From positions 1 to 64,000 of the forward strand of contig DASYLJ010000006.1 in the NCBI GenBank assembly GCA_036009625.1: a DNA stretch of 64,000 nt, read 5' to 3'. Below the pieces are notes generated by a model. That model saw nothing but the letters and a program-made list of their open reading frames with translations, was not told where the DNA came from and made no database searches. Of this stretch, positions 42,963 to 51,831 are shown piece by piece. This stretch comes from DASYLJ01 sp036009625 (GTDB lineage Bacteria; Desulfobacterota; Binatia; DP-6). How positions within the stretch are numbered: the stretch's first letter is position 1; the number at the start of each line of letters is the position of its first letter. A program made the translations under genes and the position numbers.

Positions 42963-45900
42963 CTAGGGCACCGTGCGCGCCGCGCGCACGCACACCATCC
43001 CGAGCTTCGTCGTCGTCACCGCCGCCGGCCCGACGTCGTTGCTGATCGCCACGCTGCGCGTCGCCGGTCGCGGCGACACGCCCGACGCGCGATAGCACGC
43101 CAGATACGCCGACGGATCGCCGATCGCGTCGCCGTCGAGCCCCGCCGCCGCACACACCTGCTGCGGCCGCACCAGCAGGGCCGAGCGGCTCCCGAACGCA
43201 TCGACGAGACCCACGCCATGCCGTGCGAACTTCGGCGACGCCTTCGCCGCCTGGTAGCAGCGGAACGCATCGAGCAGCAGCGGCGACCCGACGCCGTCGG
43301 CCAGCGTCGGCACGCACACCGTGCGCGGCTTCACGACGTCGAGGGTGCGCTCGCCGAACGCGTCGTCGAGCCCGATGCGACGTCGCACGAACCCGCGCAC
43401 GCCCGACGTCTTGTAGCAGGTGAGCCGCGCGCCCGGATCGAGGCGTGGCGCACCGTCGATACCCACCGGCGTGCAGAAGGAATCGGGCTTGAGCAACATC
43501 GTGGACGACGTCCCGAAGGCGTCGTCCACCTGCACCACGCGACGCACCATCGGCCCCACGCCGCGCGCCTTGTAGCAGGCGTAGTCGTCGAGCACGCGCG
43601 CCGTCGGCAACTGCACCACCTGCTGGAACGTCGGTCGGTTGATCCAGTGGATGGCCGGGACCGACGTGATGCCGGCAGCGGTGTGCTGCACGTCCTCGTC
43701 GGCGAGCTGCCGCCGCCAGTCGGCGACGTTCGCCGAGCCGAACTCGGTCTGCAGATCGGCCGCCGCCTGCGACAGCGCGCCCCACAGCGCGGTTCGGCAG
43801 GCGGCGAGCACACCGCCACCGCAGTAGACGCGCGACCACGGCGCCGTCACCGGACGACCCAGCACGCGGCGCAGATCTTTCTGCACCTGGCCGTAGACGC
43901 CGCCGTTGAACGCCGAGCCCCGGTGGATGACGCGGTCGCCGTCCTCCAGGCCGATGCGCATCGCGTTCAGCGCATCGCCCGACGTCGTGTCGAAGATGGC
44001 GTGCGCCAGGCGCGGCCACCACGCGTCGATGATCGCGGGCGATTGCGGATCGTCGTAGGCACCATCGTGATCGTGGTCGCGACGATGCGTCTCGGCAGCG
44101 AGCCAGGTCGCGAGCCGATTGCGCATGTCCTGCGCGCGCGCGTCGCTGCCCCCCGGCGCCGTCGGTCCCAGCACGTCGAGCAATAGGGCGAGCACCTCCT
44201 GACCACGCAGGTCGACGGTGCCGGCGTCCTCCATCGCGTCGATCAGGTCGGTGCGCTTCACTGGCCCCGCCGCCATCGCGGCCTCGACGCGGACGTCGAG
44301 CATCTGGCTGCGATAGACCGGGCCGTACGAGAACTCGCGATCGTTGGCACCGAACTGCGGCGCCTGCTTGTTGTTCCACGACGTCAGGTAGCCCTTCGCC
44401 GGATCGAGCTCGTACGGCTGCGCCGACGGTGGGATGAAGCCCTGCCAGTCCCACTGCCCCGTGCCCCACGCCGGCAGATACGGGTCGACCCCCGCCGCGC
44501 GCTGCGGGCAGCGGCAGGAGTGCTGGTACCCGATGTGGCGCGCGTCGATGTAGAACCAGTTGAACGTGTAGTCGACGCCCCCGGCCATCGCGGTGCGGAA
44601 CGCGTCGAAGCCGCTCGCCATGTAGTCGGGATCGTTGACGCGCCGGAAGCCGATCGCCGACCCCAGCTCGTTGCGGTAGGTCGAGCGCAGCGTCGCGATG
44701 GCGATCGGCGTGCCGTCGGTGAGCGTGCCACGCGCGACGAGCGGCCCGTAGTGCTGCGTGCGCTCGACGCGCCACGACAGCACCAGGTCGGGACCGATGA
44801 TGGGCAGGCAGCCATCGTTGACCGCGCCGTCGAGGTCGCTGTCGACGGTGTCCGTGCACTGCAGCAGCAGCTCGGGCAGACCGACGGCGGGGCAGCCGTC
44901 GTTGACGAAGCCGTCGCCGTCGTCGTCCACCGCGTCGTTGCACTGCGTCTCGGCGATGGTCGGGATGCCGCCCGCGCTCGGCTTCGCGATCTGCACATGC
45001 TGGTAGCGCTCGATGGGCTCGCACGTGCCGTTGCGCAGATAGCCGAGCGAGCCGACGGTGGGCGCGCCGCCGCCGGGCTCGCACAGGCGCAGGACGAACT
45101 GATCGATGTTGTCGGCGCCGGCGGACGTTGCCGAGAAGGCGTAGTCGCGGCCGCGGCCGAGCTGCACCCAGACGTCGGTGCCGGCGAACGACGCGCCGCG
45201 CGCGTCGATGCCGGGGCCATGCACGTCCTTCTCGACCAGGATCTGCGGCATGAAGTACGCCGTCTGCGGCCCGAAGACGGCGACCGGTGCGCCCGTATCG
45301 GTGTGGGCACCGCCGACCAGCAGCGCGTTGCTCATCGCTCCCGGAAAGCCGAGACCCGCTGCGAGGCCCGCGATGGCGTCGAGCAGCGACGACAGCGGCG
45401 GCCCCGTCACGTCGACGGGCGTCAGGCTGGCGCAGTCGACGTCGGGATGCGCCGCCGGGTTCACGGCGCCGAGGTTCGTCATGTACGGCGCCGGCTGGCT
45501 CGACGACGTCGGTGCCTCCGGGTCGTCGAAGAAGTGCAGATCGTCGAACACCGCGCGGGCCGTGGCGGCACTGCCGAGCGTCGTCGTCATCGCCTTCAGC
45601 CCGCAGTGGTTCAGCAGCTCGCCGCCGCCGCCCTTGCCGAAGATTCCGCCGACGAGCGACGCGATCGCCACCGCGTCCTCGAGCTTCCAGGTGGCCGGCA
45701 CCTGCTGCAGCGCCGGATACTCGGCGGGCAGCTTGGTCGCGTCGAGCAGCGCCTCGTTGATGAACTGGTTCACCCCGGCCGTGTAGGCGGCGAGATCGTC
45801 GTATGCGCCCTGGCCCTCCGGGCCGGCCGTGCGGATCGCCTCGATCTGCGCGGTCAGGTCGGCCTCCTTGTACGGTGCCAGCGCCAGCTGCTCGCGGTCC

Positions 45901-46412
45901 ATGTGCTGGTTCGCGGGAGAGCCGCCGAGGAACTCCGACGTGCGGGCGCGGCCATAGTGGCGCAGGACGTCCATCAGGAAGAGGCGATCCTCGGCGCCGG
46001 TGTAGCCCTGCGCGAACATCGTCGCGTAGCGCGTCGTGCCGTAGATGTGGGGCACACCGAAGCCGGCGTCGCGGACGACGGTCACGCCGGCCATGGGCGA
46101 GTAAGTGCGGCCGATGTCGTCCTCACGCACGCCGAACGACGCGTCCTTGAAGAAGTCGAGGATGCGGTCCTCGGTCAGGCCGGGCGTGGCGTAGACCAGA
46201 TCGCCGTACATCCCGAGCTGGTCGATGACGTGCACCGGATACGTCCCCGCCGCGGCCTGGACGGCCTCGACCGCGTTCAGCGAACCCTTGGCTCCGGGAG
46301 GCAGGATATTGAGGAAGCCGGTCGCGTCCCCGAACTCCTGGTAGCGTCCGACGGTGGGCTGCGCGGCGGTCGTGGTCGCCAGCGCGAGGAGAATCAGCAC
46401 GATGGTCCGCAT
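42963..46412 (-). CDS. exported penicillin acylase-family Ntn hydrolase with calcium-type insert and C-terminal repeats
   Basis: A 1149-residue secreted precursor. A signal peptide (TIVLILLALATTTAA) precedes the alpha-chain (MAGVTVVRDAGFGVPHIYG near 107-125). The beta-chain start is S361 in GAMSNALLVGG, the autocatalytic N-terminal nucleophile; Met replaces the usual preceding Gly. TSWNNKQAP and the later core match cyclic-amide or acyl-homoserine-lactone acylases. Two DxDxDGxVNDGC calcium-type loops are inserted in the beta-chain. The C-terminus (942-1149) carries CYK-type repeats. Candidate substrates are N-acyl amides; beta-lactams are only one possibility. Confidence 0.85.
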   Translation of the reverse strand: MRTIVLILLALATTTAAQPTVGRYQEFGDATGFLNILPPGAKGSLNAVEAVQAAAGTYPVHVIDQLGMYGDLVYATPGLTEDRILDFFKDASFGVREDDIGRTYSPMAGVTVVRDAGFGVPHIYGTTRYATMFAQGYTGAEDRLFLMDVLRHYGRARTSEFLGGSPANQHMDREQLALAPYKEADLTAQIEAIRTAGPEGQGAYDDLAAYTAGVNQFINEALLDATKLPAEYPALQQVPATWKLEDAVAIASLVGGIFGKGGGGELLNHCGLKAMTTTLGSAATARAVFDDLHFFDDPEAPTSSSQPAPYMTNLGAVNPAAHPDVDCASLTPVDVTGPPLSSLLDAIAGLAAGLGFPGAMSNALLVGGAHTDTGAPVAVFGPQTAYFMPQILVEKDVHGPGIDARGASFAGTDVWVQLGRGRDYAFSATSAGADNIDQFVLRLCEPGGGAPTVGSLGYLRNGTCEPIERYQHVQIAKPSAGGIPTIAETQCNDAVDDDGDGFVNDGCPAVGLPELLLQCTDTVDSDLDGAVNDGCLPIIGPDLVLSWRVERTQHYGPLVARGTLTDGTPIAIATLRSTYRNELGSAIGFRRVNDPDYMASGFDAFRTAMAGGVDYTFNWFYIDARHIGYQHSCRCPQRAAGVDPYLPAWGTGQWDWQGFIPPSAQPYELDPAKGYLTSWNNKQAPQFGANDREFSYGPVYRSQMLDVRVEAAMAAGPVKRTDLIDAMEDAGTVDLRGQEVLALLLDVLGPTAPGGSDARAQDMRNRLATWLAAETHRRDHDHDGAYDDPQSPAIIDAWWPRLAHAIFDTTSGDALNAMRIGLEDGDRVIHRGSAFNGGVYGQVQKDLRRVLGRPVTAPWSRVYCGGGVLAACRTALWGALSQAAADLQTEFGSANVADWRRQLADEDVQHTAAGITSVPAIHWINRPTFQQVVQLPTARVLDDYACYKARGVGPMVRRVVQVDDAFGTSSTMLLKPDSFCTPVGIDGAPRLDPGARLTCYKTSGVRGFVRRRIGLDDAFGERTLDVVKPRTVCVPTLADGVGSPLLLDAFRCYQAAKASPKFARHGVGLVDAFGSRSALLVRPQQVCAAAGLDGDAIGDPSAYLACYRASGVSPRPATRSVAISNDVGPAAVTTTKLGMVCVRAARTVP
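42966..43589 (-). repeat. C-terminal CYK-type repeats of the acylase (four copies)
   Basis: Four units of about 50-55 residues share the pattern CYKxxG, then VxVxDAFG, a K/RP pair and CxP. The last is the most degenerate. They resemble DUF7450-like C-terminal repeats of deltaproteobacterial secreted proteins. A surface-binding or sorting role is inferred. Confidence 0.7.
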
Positions 46413-46494
46413 GGAACGGGACAGTCGGATACGGGGGCATAGTCGCGCATCGCGTAGAACCGGGATATCGGGCCCCGCGATCGGGGATCGCCCG

Positions 46495-46523
46495 TTGACG
46501 CTCCGCGCCGCGCCCCCTACGAT
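46495..46523 (+). promoter_or_regulatory. sigma-70 promoter of pabB-pabC
   Basis: TTGACG (46495-46500), a 17-nt spacer and TACGAT (46518-46523). The ATG at 46535 comes 11 nt after the -10 box with no Shine-Dalgarno sequence, so transcription likely starts at or near the start codon. Confidence 0.55.
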
Positions 46524-46534
46524 CCCGCGCGCCG

Positions 46535-47860
46535 ATGCCCCTCGTCCCGCTCGCGCTGCGCCGTGACCCGCTCGACGTGCTCGCGAGCCTGGCGTCCGAG
46601 CCCGGCGCGGTGCTGCTCGCGGTTCCCGATCCGACGCACCCGGTGACGTTGCTCGGCGCGCATCCGGTGGCGGAGCTGTGCATCGCCGAGGGCGACGACG
46701 ATCCGTTCACGGCGATCGCACGCTTCGTCGCCGACACGCCGGTCGATCCCGACCTGCCGTTTCCGCTCGCCGGCGGGGTCGTCGCCGCCCTCGCCTACGA
46801 GCTCGGGTCCGGGCAGGCGCCGCACGCCGCGCGCCATCCGTCGGACGCGCCGATCGCCGTCCTGCGCCGCTACGACCCGCTGCTCGTGTGGGATCACCGT
46901 CGCATGCAGTACGCGCTCCTGACGACCGACCCCTCGCGGCCGCGGCCGTCGTGGCTCGAGCGCGTCGCGATGCCGGTCGATCCGTGGACGGGCGCGCTCG
47001 GCGGGGCGCCACTGGCCGCCACGGTCCCGCCCGAGCGCTACCTCGCTGCCGCGCGACGCATCCTCGACTACCTCGCCGCCGGCGACGCGTACCAGGTGAA
47101 CCTCACCCAGCCCTTCGCGGCACCCCTCGCGGGCCCGGCCCATGCGCTGTTCGCGCGGTTGTGCCGCCTCCACCCCGTCCCGCGTGCCGCCTACCTCGAC
47201 CTGGGTGCGGCGCAGCTCGTCGGCAATTCTCCGGAACTGCTGCTCCGCCGTCGCGGACGTCGCGTCGAGACGCATCCGATCAAGGGCACGCGACCGCGCG
47301 GCGCCGACCCCGCCCGCGACGCGGCGCTGATCGCCGAGCTGCGTCGCGACCCGAAGGAGAACGCCGAGCACGTGATGATCGTCGACCTCGAGCGCAACGA
47401 CCTCGGCCGGGTATGCGCGCCCGGCAGCGTCACCGTCCAGGCGCTCGCCGACGTCGAGAGCCACGCCACGGTGCATCACCTCGTGTCGCGCGTGAGCGGC
47501 TCGCTGCGCGCCGACACCGGTCTCGCCGACGTGCTGGCGGCGATCTTTCCGGGCGGATCGATCACCGGTGCGCCCAAGATCCGCGCCATGGAGATCATCG
47601 CAGAGCTCGAGGACGGACCGCGCGGCGTCTACACGGGCGCGCTCGGCCTGCTCGACCCGCGCGGCGACGTCGAGCTCGCACTGCCGATCCGGACCGGCGT
47701 CGTGCGCGATGGCGTCGTGCGCTGGCATGCCGGCGGCGGCATCGTCGCCGATTCGTCCCCCGAGCGCGAGCTGGCCGAGGCCTGGCTCAAGACCGCCGCC
47801 CTCCGCCTCGCCCTCGGCGAACGCCTGCACCCGGAGCTCGAACAGTGCTCGTCTGGCTGA
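46535..47860 (+). CDS. pabB: aminodeoxychorismate synthase component I
   Basis: A 441-residue chorismate-utilising enzyme making 4-amino-4-deoxychorismate for p-aminobenzoate and folate. The C-terminal chorismate-binding domain has AYQVNLTQPF, the PIKGTRPRG motif whose Lys defines PabB, DPKENAEHVMIVDLERNDLG, PGGSITGAPKIRAMEII and RTGVVRDG...AGGGIVADS. The N-terminal half is short but typical. It overlaps the next gene by 16 bp, and together they form the PABA branch. No glutamine amidotransferase (pabA) is adjacent, so it is elsewhere or shared with trpG. Anthranilate synthase is less likely because of the PIKGT Lys. Confidence 0.92.
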   Translation: MPLVPLALRRDPLDVLASLASEPGAVLLAVPDPTHPVTLLGAHPVAELCIAEGDDDPFTAIARFVADTPVDPDLPFPLAGGVVAALAYELGSGQAPHAARHPSDAPIAVLRRYDPLLVWDHRRMQYALLTTDPSRPRPSWLERVAMPVDPWTGALGGAPLAATVPPERYLAAARRILDYLAAGDAYQVNLTQPFAAPLAGPAHALFARLCRLHPVPRAAYLDLGAAQLVGNSPELLLRRRGRRVETHPIKGTRPRGADPARDAALIAELRRDPKENAEHVMIVDLERNDLGRVCAPGSVTVQALADVESHATVHHLVSRVSGSLRADTGLADVLAAIFPGGSITGAPKIRAMEIIAELEDGPRGVYTGALGLLDPRGDVELALPIRTGVVRDGVVRWHAGGGIVADSSPERELAEAWLKTAALRLALGERLHPELEQCSSG

Positions 47861-48735
47861 ACGGTCGCTTCCAGGACGCCCGTACCGCCCGCGTCGCGGC
47901 GACGGACCGCGGCCTTCTGCACGGCGACGGTGTCTATGACACGTGGCGCACGTACGACGGCGTCCCGTTCGCCGTGCCGGCGCACATCCGCCGATTGACG
48001 GCGGCCACCCGCATGCTCGGCCTCCCGGCGCCCGGTGCCGCCGCCGTGTGGGAGCAGCGCACCCGCGCGCTGGTCACGCGCAACCACCTCACCGACGCCA
48101 CGATCCGGCTGACGATCACCCGCGGCGACGCCGGCGACGCGCTGGTGCCGAGCCGTCCGGCGCCCCCGACGATCCTGCTGACGCTGCGCACGCTGCCGCC
48201 CGATCTGGACGCACTGCAGGCGCGCGGCATCGCCGCCGTGCTGCTCCCGTTCGGACGGGACGCGGCAGCCCCATGGGCGGGCTTCAAGACGATCGGGCAT
48301 CCGAGCGCCGTCGTCGGCCGCATGCTGGCGGCCCGTAAGGGCGCCGGTGAAGGACTCTACGTCAACGTCGCGGGCGAGGTCACGGAAGCAACGACGGCGA
48401 ACGTGTTCGTCGTCGTCGGCGACACCGTCTGGACCCCACCGGCACGTGGCGACGTGCTGGGCGGCGTGACGCGCGATCTCGTGCTCCGCCTCGCCCGCGC
48501 CGCGGGACTCACCGTGCGCGAGGCGGCGCTGCCCCTGGCCCGCGTGCGCGCGGCGCGCGAGCTCTTCGTCACCGCGTCGACGGTGGAGGTGCTACCCGTG
48601 GTGCGGCTGGACGGCCGGCAAGTGGGTGACGGCCGAGCCGGGCCGGTGACCATCCGTCTGCAGGAGGCGTACCGCGCGGCCGTGCAGCGACAAATGTCGC
48701 GCGCGGCAAGTGCAACCCGACGCCGGAATCGCTAG
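47845..48735 (+). CDS. pabC: aminodeoxychorismate lyase (class IV PLP enzyme)
   Basis: A 296-residue fold-type IV PLP protein in a pab context. It opens VWLNGRFQDA, GDGVYDTWRTYDG is the D-amino-acid-transferase/lyase loop, the PLP Lys is in AGFKTIGHPS, and EATTANVFVVVGD closes the phosphate site. Branched-chain or D-amino-acid transaminases share the fold, but gene order after pabB favours lyase. The GTG at 47845 lies inside the end of pabB; it is the only start giving the complete N-terminus. Confidence 0.85.
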   Translation: MLVWLNGRFQDARTARVAATDRGLLHGDGVYDTWRTYDGVPFAVPAHIRRLTAATRMLGLPAPGAAAVWEQRTRALVTRNHLTDATIRLTITRGDAGDALVPSRPAPPTILLTLRTLPPDLDALQARGIAAVLLPFGRDAAAPWAGFKTIGHPSAVVGRMLAARKGAGEGLYVNVAGEVTEATTANVFVVVGDTVWTPPARGDVLGGVTRDLVLRLARAAGLTVREAALPLARVRAARELFVTASTVEVLPVVRLDGRQVGDGRAGPVTIRLQEAYRAAVQRQMSRAASATRRRNR

Positions 48736-48770
48736 AGTCCGTCCGCCATCGGGCGATCGGGGAGGTGCGG

Positions 48771-50204
48771 ATGACGTGGCGGGAGCAGATGTTCACGGTG
48801 AAGCCGGTGGCGACGCTACTGGCCGAGATGAACAGCGACAACGGGTTGCGTCGCGTTCTCGGACCCGTCGCACTCACGTCGCTCGGCGTGGGCTGCATCA
48901 TCGGCGCCGGCATCTTCGTGCTGACGGGCCTCGCGGCGAACCAGTACGCGGGACCGGGCCTGGTGCTCTCGTTCATCATCGCCGGCTTCGGCTGCACGCT
49001 GGCGGGCCTCTGCTACGCCGAGTTCGCCTCGATGGTGCCGGTGGCGGGCAGCGCCTACACCTACACCTACGCCACCCTCGGCGAGCTCATGGCCTGGATC
49101 ATCGGGTGGGACCTCCTGCTCGAGTATGCGGTGGCATCGAGCACGGTGGCGCACGGCTGGTCGCACTACTTCGTGTCGTTCCTCGGAATCTTCGACATCG
49201 TGCTGCCACAGGCGTGGATCGCCAATCCCTTCGACTTCGATCCCACCACGCAGACCTGGGTCGCCACCGGCGCCTACCTGAACCTGCCCGCGGCCATCGT
49301 CGTCCTGCTCATCACCTGCGTGCTCGTCATCGGCATCAAGGAGAGCGCCCGGTTCAACTCCGCGATGGTCATCCTGAAGCTCGCCGTCGTGCTCTTCGTC
49401 ATCGTCGTGGGCGCCGGCTACATCGAGACCGAGAACTGGCAGCCGTTCCTGCCCTACGGCATGAGCGGCGTCTTGAAAGGCTCGGCGTACATCTTCTTCG
49501 CGTACATCGGCTTCGACTCGGTCTCGACGCACGCCGAGGAGGCACGCAACCCGCAGCGCGACGTGCCGATCGGCATCATCGCGTCGCTCACCCTGTGCAC
49601 CATCCTCTACATCCTGGTTGCCGGCGTCCTCACCGGCATGGTGCCGTACTACGAGATCGACATCGACGCCCCGGTGGCCGACGCGTTCCGGCAGCGCGGC
49701 CTCCATGCCGCCGAGCTCTTGATCTCGGTGGGCGCAGTCGTCGGCATCACCAGCGTGCTCCTGGTCCTGATGCTCAGCGCTGCCCGCATCCTGCTGGCGC
49801 TGGCGCGCGACGGGCTCATCTCGCGCGACTTCTTCGGCGCCGTGCACCCGAAGTACCGCACGCCCCACAAGGCCACGATCCTGGTCGGCGTGTTCGTCGC
49901 CATCGTCGGCGCCACGTTCCCGCTGAAGCTGCTCGCCGACCTGGTCAACATCGGGACGCTGATGGCGTTCGTCGTGGTGTGCGCCGCGGTCATCATCATG
50001 CGTCGCACGAACCCCGACCTGCCCCGCCCGTTCCGCACGCCGTTCATGCCGTGGGTGCCGATCGGCGGCATGATCATGAACCTCGGCATGATGTTCTCGC
50101 TCGGCTGGGAGAACTGGCTGCGGCTCGTGGTGTGGCTGCTGATCGGGCTCGTCGTCTACATGATGTACGGCCGCCACCACAGCCGACTGCGCACGGGCGT
50201 GTAG
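48771..50204 (+). CDS. APC-family amino acid permease (cationic amino acid transporter type)
   Basis: Integral membrane protein of 477 residues with 12 or so TM helices, a secondary amino acid transporter. GVGCIIGAGIFVLTGLAA is TM1 with the substrate-binding GAGIF loop, FASMVPVAGSAYTYTYATLGELMAWIIGWDL is TM3, and FFAYIGFDSVSTHAEEARNPQRDVP is the consensus of TM6 and the following loop. The pattern fits the cationic-amino-acid (CAT/YfnA) branch, but the substrate is not certain. ATG 48771 sits behind GGGAGG; an in-frame GTG at 48765 is less likely. Confidence 0.92.
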   Translation: MTWREQMFTVKPVATLLAEMNSDNGLRRVLGPVALTSLGVGCIIGAGIFVLTGLAANQYAGPGLVLSFIIAGFGCTLAGLCYAEFASMVPVAGSAYTYTYATLGELMAWIIGWDLLLEYAVASSTVAHGWSHYFVSFLGIFDIVLPQAWIANPFDFDPTTQTWVATGAYLNLPAAIVVLLITCVLVIGIKESARFNSAMVILKLAVVLFVIVVGAGYIETENWQPFLPYGMSGVLKGSAYIFFAYIGFDSVSTHAEEARNPQRDVPIGIIASLTLCTILYILVAGVLTGMVPYYEIDIDAPVADAFRQRGLHAAELLISVGAVVGITSVLLVLMLSAARILLALARDGLISRDFFGAVHPKYRTPHKATILVGVFVAIVGATFPLKLLADLVNIGTLMAFVVVCAAVIIMRRTNPDLPRPFRTPFMPWVPIGGMIMNLGMMFSLGWENWLRLVVWLLIGLVVYMMYGRHHSRLRTGV

Positions 50205-50207
50205 CCT

Positions 50208-51380
50208 CTAAGCGGCCGCGTAGGTCGCGTCGATCAGCGCCACCGCGCGCGGATCCAGCAGGATGTGCGGGCCCATGCGGTTCACGACGTAGCCGAAGCC
50301 GATGCGCGCGTCGGGATCGGCGAAGCCGAGATGCCCGCCCGCGCCCGGGTGGCCGAAGGCGCGCGGGTTCGGGCCGAACTTCGTGTCGGCCGCATCCTGC
50401 GACAGCATGAAGCCCTGACCGAAGCGCGTCGACACGTGCAGCACGAGGTCGGGACCCCGCGACTGCTGGTCGTGGCAGCGCGCGATGCCCGCGGCATCGA
50501 GCAGCTGGACGCCATCCTGCTCGCCGCCGACGGCGAGCGCGCCGTAGATGCGCGCCATGGCGCGTGCGTTGGCGTGGCCGTTCGCGCCGGGAATCTCCGC
50601 CGAGCGCCACGCCGCATTGTTGACGCCGAACGCCATCGACGGCGGATTCATGAACGCACGCGCCGAGACGCCCTCGGGATCGGACATGATGATGATGCCG
50701 AGCTGCGGTCCGTCGGCATCGGGCGACGGCATCGGGATAATACCCATCTCGCCGACGCGTCCGTGGTGATGTTCGGCGAGGCCGATGTGGAAGTCGGCGC
50801 CGAGGGGCTCGGCCACGTGCTCGCGGAAGTAGGTGCCGAGGCTCTTCCCCGTGACCCGACGCACCACCTCACCGACGAGCCAGCCGAACGTGACGGCGTG
50901 ATAGCCGTGCGCCGTTCCGGGCGTCCACCACGGCTCCTGCGCCGCGAGTGCGGCGGTCATGGCGTTCCAGTCGTAGAGCGCCTCGTTCGGCAGGATGTTC
51001 TTCACCGCCGGCAGGCCGGCACGATGCCCGAGCAGCCAGCGTACGGGCAGCTCGGCCTTCCCCGCCTGCGCGAACTCGGGCCAGTACTTCGCCACCGGCG
51101 CGTCGAGATCGAGCGTCCCCTCCGACACCAGCCGCTGCGCGCACAGCGCGGTCATGCCCTTGGTGCACGAGTAGACGTTGACGATCGTGTCGCGCTCCCA
51201 CGGCTGCGTGTGCGCCTGGTCGGCCTGACCCGCCCACAGATCGACCACCGACTCGCCGTCCACGGTGATCGCCACCGCAGCACCGATTTCGTCGCGCGTA
51301 CGGAAGTTCTCGAGGAACGCGTCGCGGACGCGCGTGAAGCGGGGATCGCAGTGGCCGTGGACGGTGGGATCGGTCGACAT
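50208..51380 (-). CDS. beta-lactamase-like serine hydrolase/esterase (class C fold, EstB type)
   Basis: A 390-residue penicillin-recognising-enzyme fold. The nucleophile is S71 in SCTK with Lys74, the second element is Y160 in AHGYHAVTFGW, and a GHPGAGG segment replaces the KTG box near the C-terminus. This set is typical of family VIII carboxylesterases rather than true AmpC enzymes. There is no signal peptide, which also favours an intracellular esterase. ATG 51380 is used; ATG 51392 adds four residues. The HxlR gene ends 40 bp upstream on the same strand, so regulation together is possible. Confidence 0.85.
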   Translation of the reverse strand: MSTDPTVHGHCDPRFTRVRDAFLENFRTRDEIGAAVAITVDGESVVDLWAGQADQAHTQPWERDTIVNVYSCTKGMTALCAQRLVSEGTLDLDAPVAKYWPEFAQAGKAELPVRWLLGHRAGLPAVKNILPNEALYDWNAMTAALAAQEPWWTPGTAHGYHAVTFGWLVGEVVRRVTGKSLGTYFREHVAEPLGADFHIGLAEHHHGRVGEMGIIPMPSPDADGPQLGIIIMSDPEGVSARAFMNPPSMAFGVNNAAWRSAEIPGANGHANARAMARIYGALAVGGEQDGVQLLDAAGIARCHDQQSRGPDLVLHVSTRFGQGFMLSQDAADTKFGPNPRAFGHPGAGGHLGFADPDARIGFGYVVNRMGPHILLDPRAVALIDATYAAA

Positions 51381-51420
51381 GGCCTGGGGCATACCGTCTG
51401 CCCGCGGCGTGTGTCCAGGC

Positions 51421-51753
51421 TCACGGCGCGCGACGGGCGGCCCAGCGGCGCGCCCACGCGTCGAGCGGACCGAGCCGCGTGCACAGCTCGCGGCCCTCCG
51501 TCGTGAGGGCGTATCCGCCCCCGTCCTGCAGCACGACGAGGCCCGCCTCGCGCAGCTCCGCGAGGCGCGTGTTGAGCGCCGTCGGCGAGATGCCGCCGCC
51601 GCGCTCCTGCAGCGCGCGGAAGCCGAGCGCCTCGGTGCGCAGCTCCCACAGCACGCGCAGCGCCCAGCGCCGACCCAGCAGGTCGAGCAGCGCCATGATC
51701 GGACGTCCCGTCGTCGATCCCCGGACCGGCCGGCCGGGCTTCGGTGTCGCCAT
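51421..51753 (-). CDS. HxlR-type winged-helix regulator
   Basis: A 110-residue MarR-like/HxlR protein. LDLLGRRWALRVLWEL is the dimer helix and first HTH helix, GFRALQERGGGISPTALNTRLAELREAGLV is the recognition helix, and GGYALTTEGREL is the wing. HxlR regulators often sense electrophiles or oxidants through Cys; here one Cys lies near the C-terminus. It is divergent from the AhpD/CMD-like gene, and the operator 51767-51801 lies between them. The esterase gene follows on the same strand. Autoregulation and control of the CMD gene are predicted. Confidence 0.9.
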   Translation of the reverse strand: MATPKPGRPVRGSTTGRPIMALLDLLGRRWALRVLWELRTEALGFRALQERGGGISPTALNTRLAELREAGLVVLQDGGGYALTTEGRELCTRLGPLDAWARRWAARRAP

Positions 51754-51766
51754 GCCACCCCCTTGC

Positions 51767-51801
51767 GCTACCGAAACAGTAGCGGTAGCTCAGCGCTACC
51801 G
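51767..51801. promoter_or_regulatory. operator: GCTACCG repeats between the hxlR and CMD genes
   Basis: GCTACCG at 51767-51773 and 51795-51801 flank an inverted CGGTAGC at 51783-51789, so there are two direct copies 28 bp apart and one inverted copy. The array sits between the divergent starts and is a strong candidate HxlR binding site. Confidence 0.6.
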
Positions 51802-51831
51802 AATGTGTAGCACCACGAAGGGAGTCTCGCC

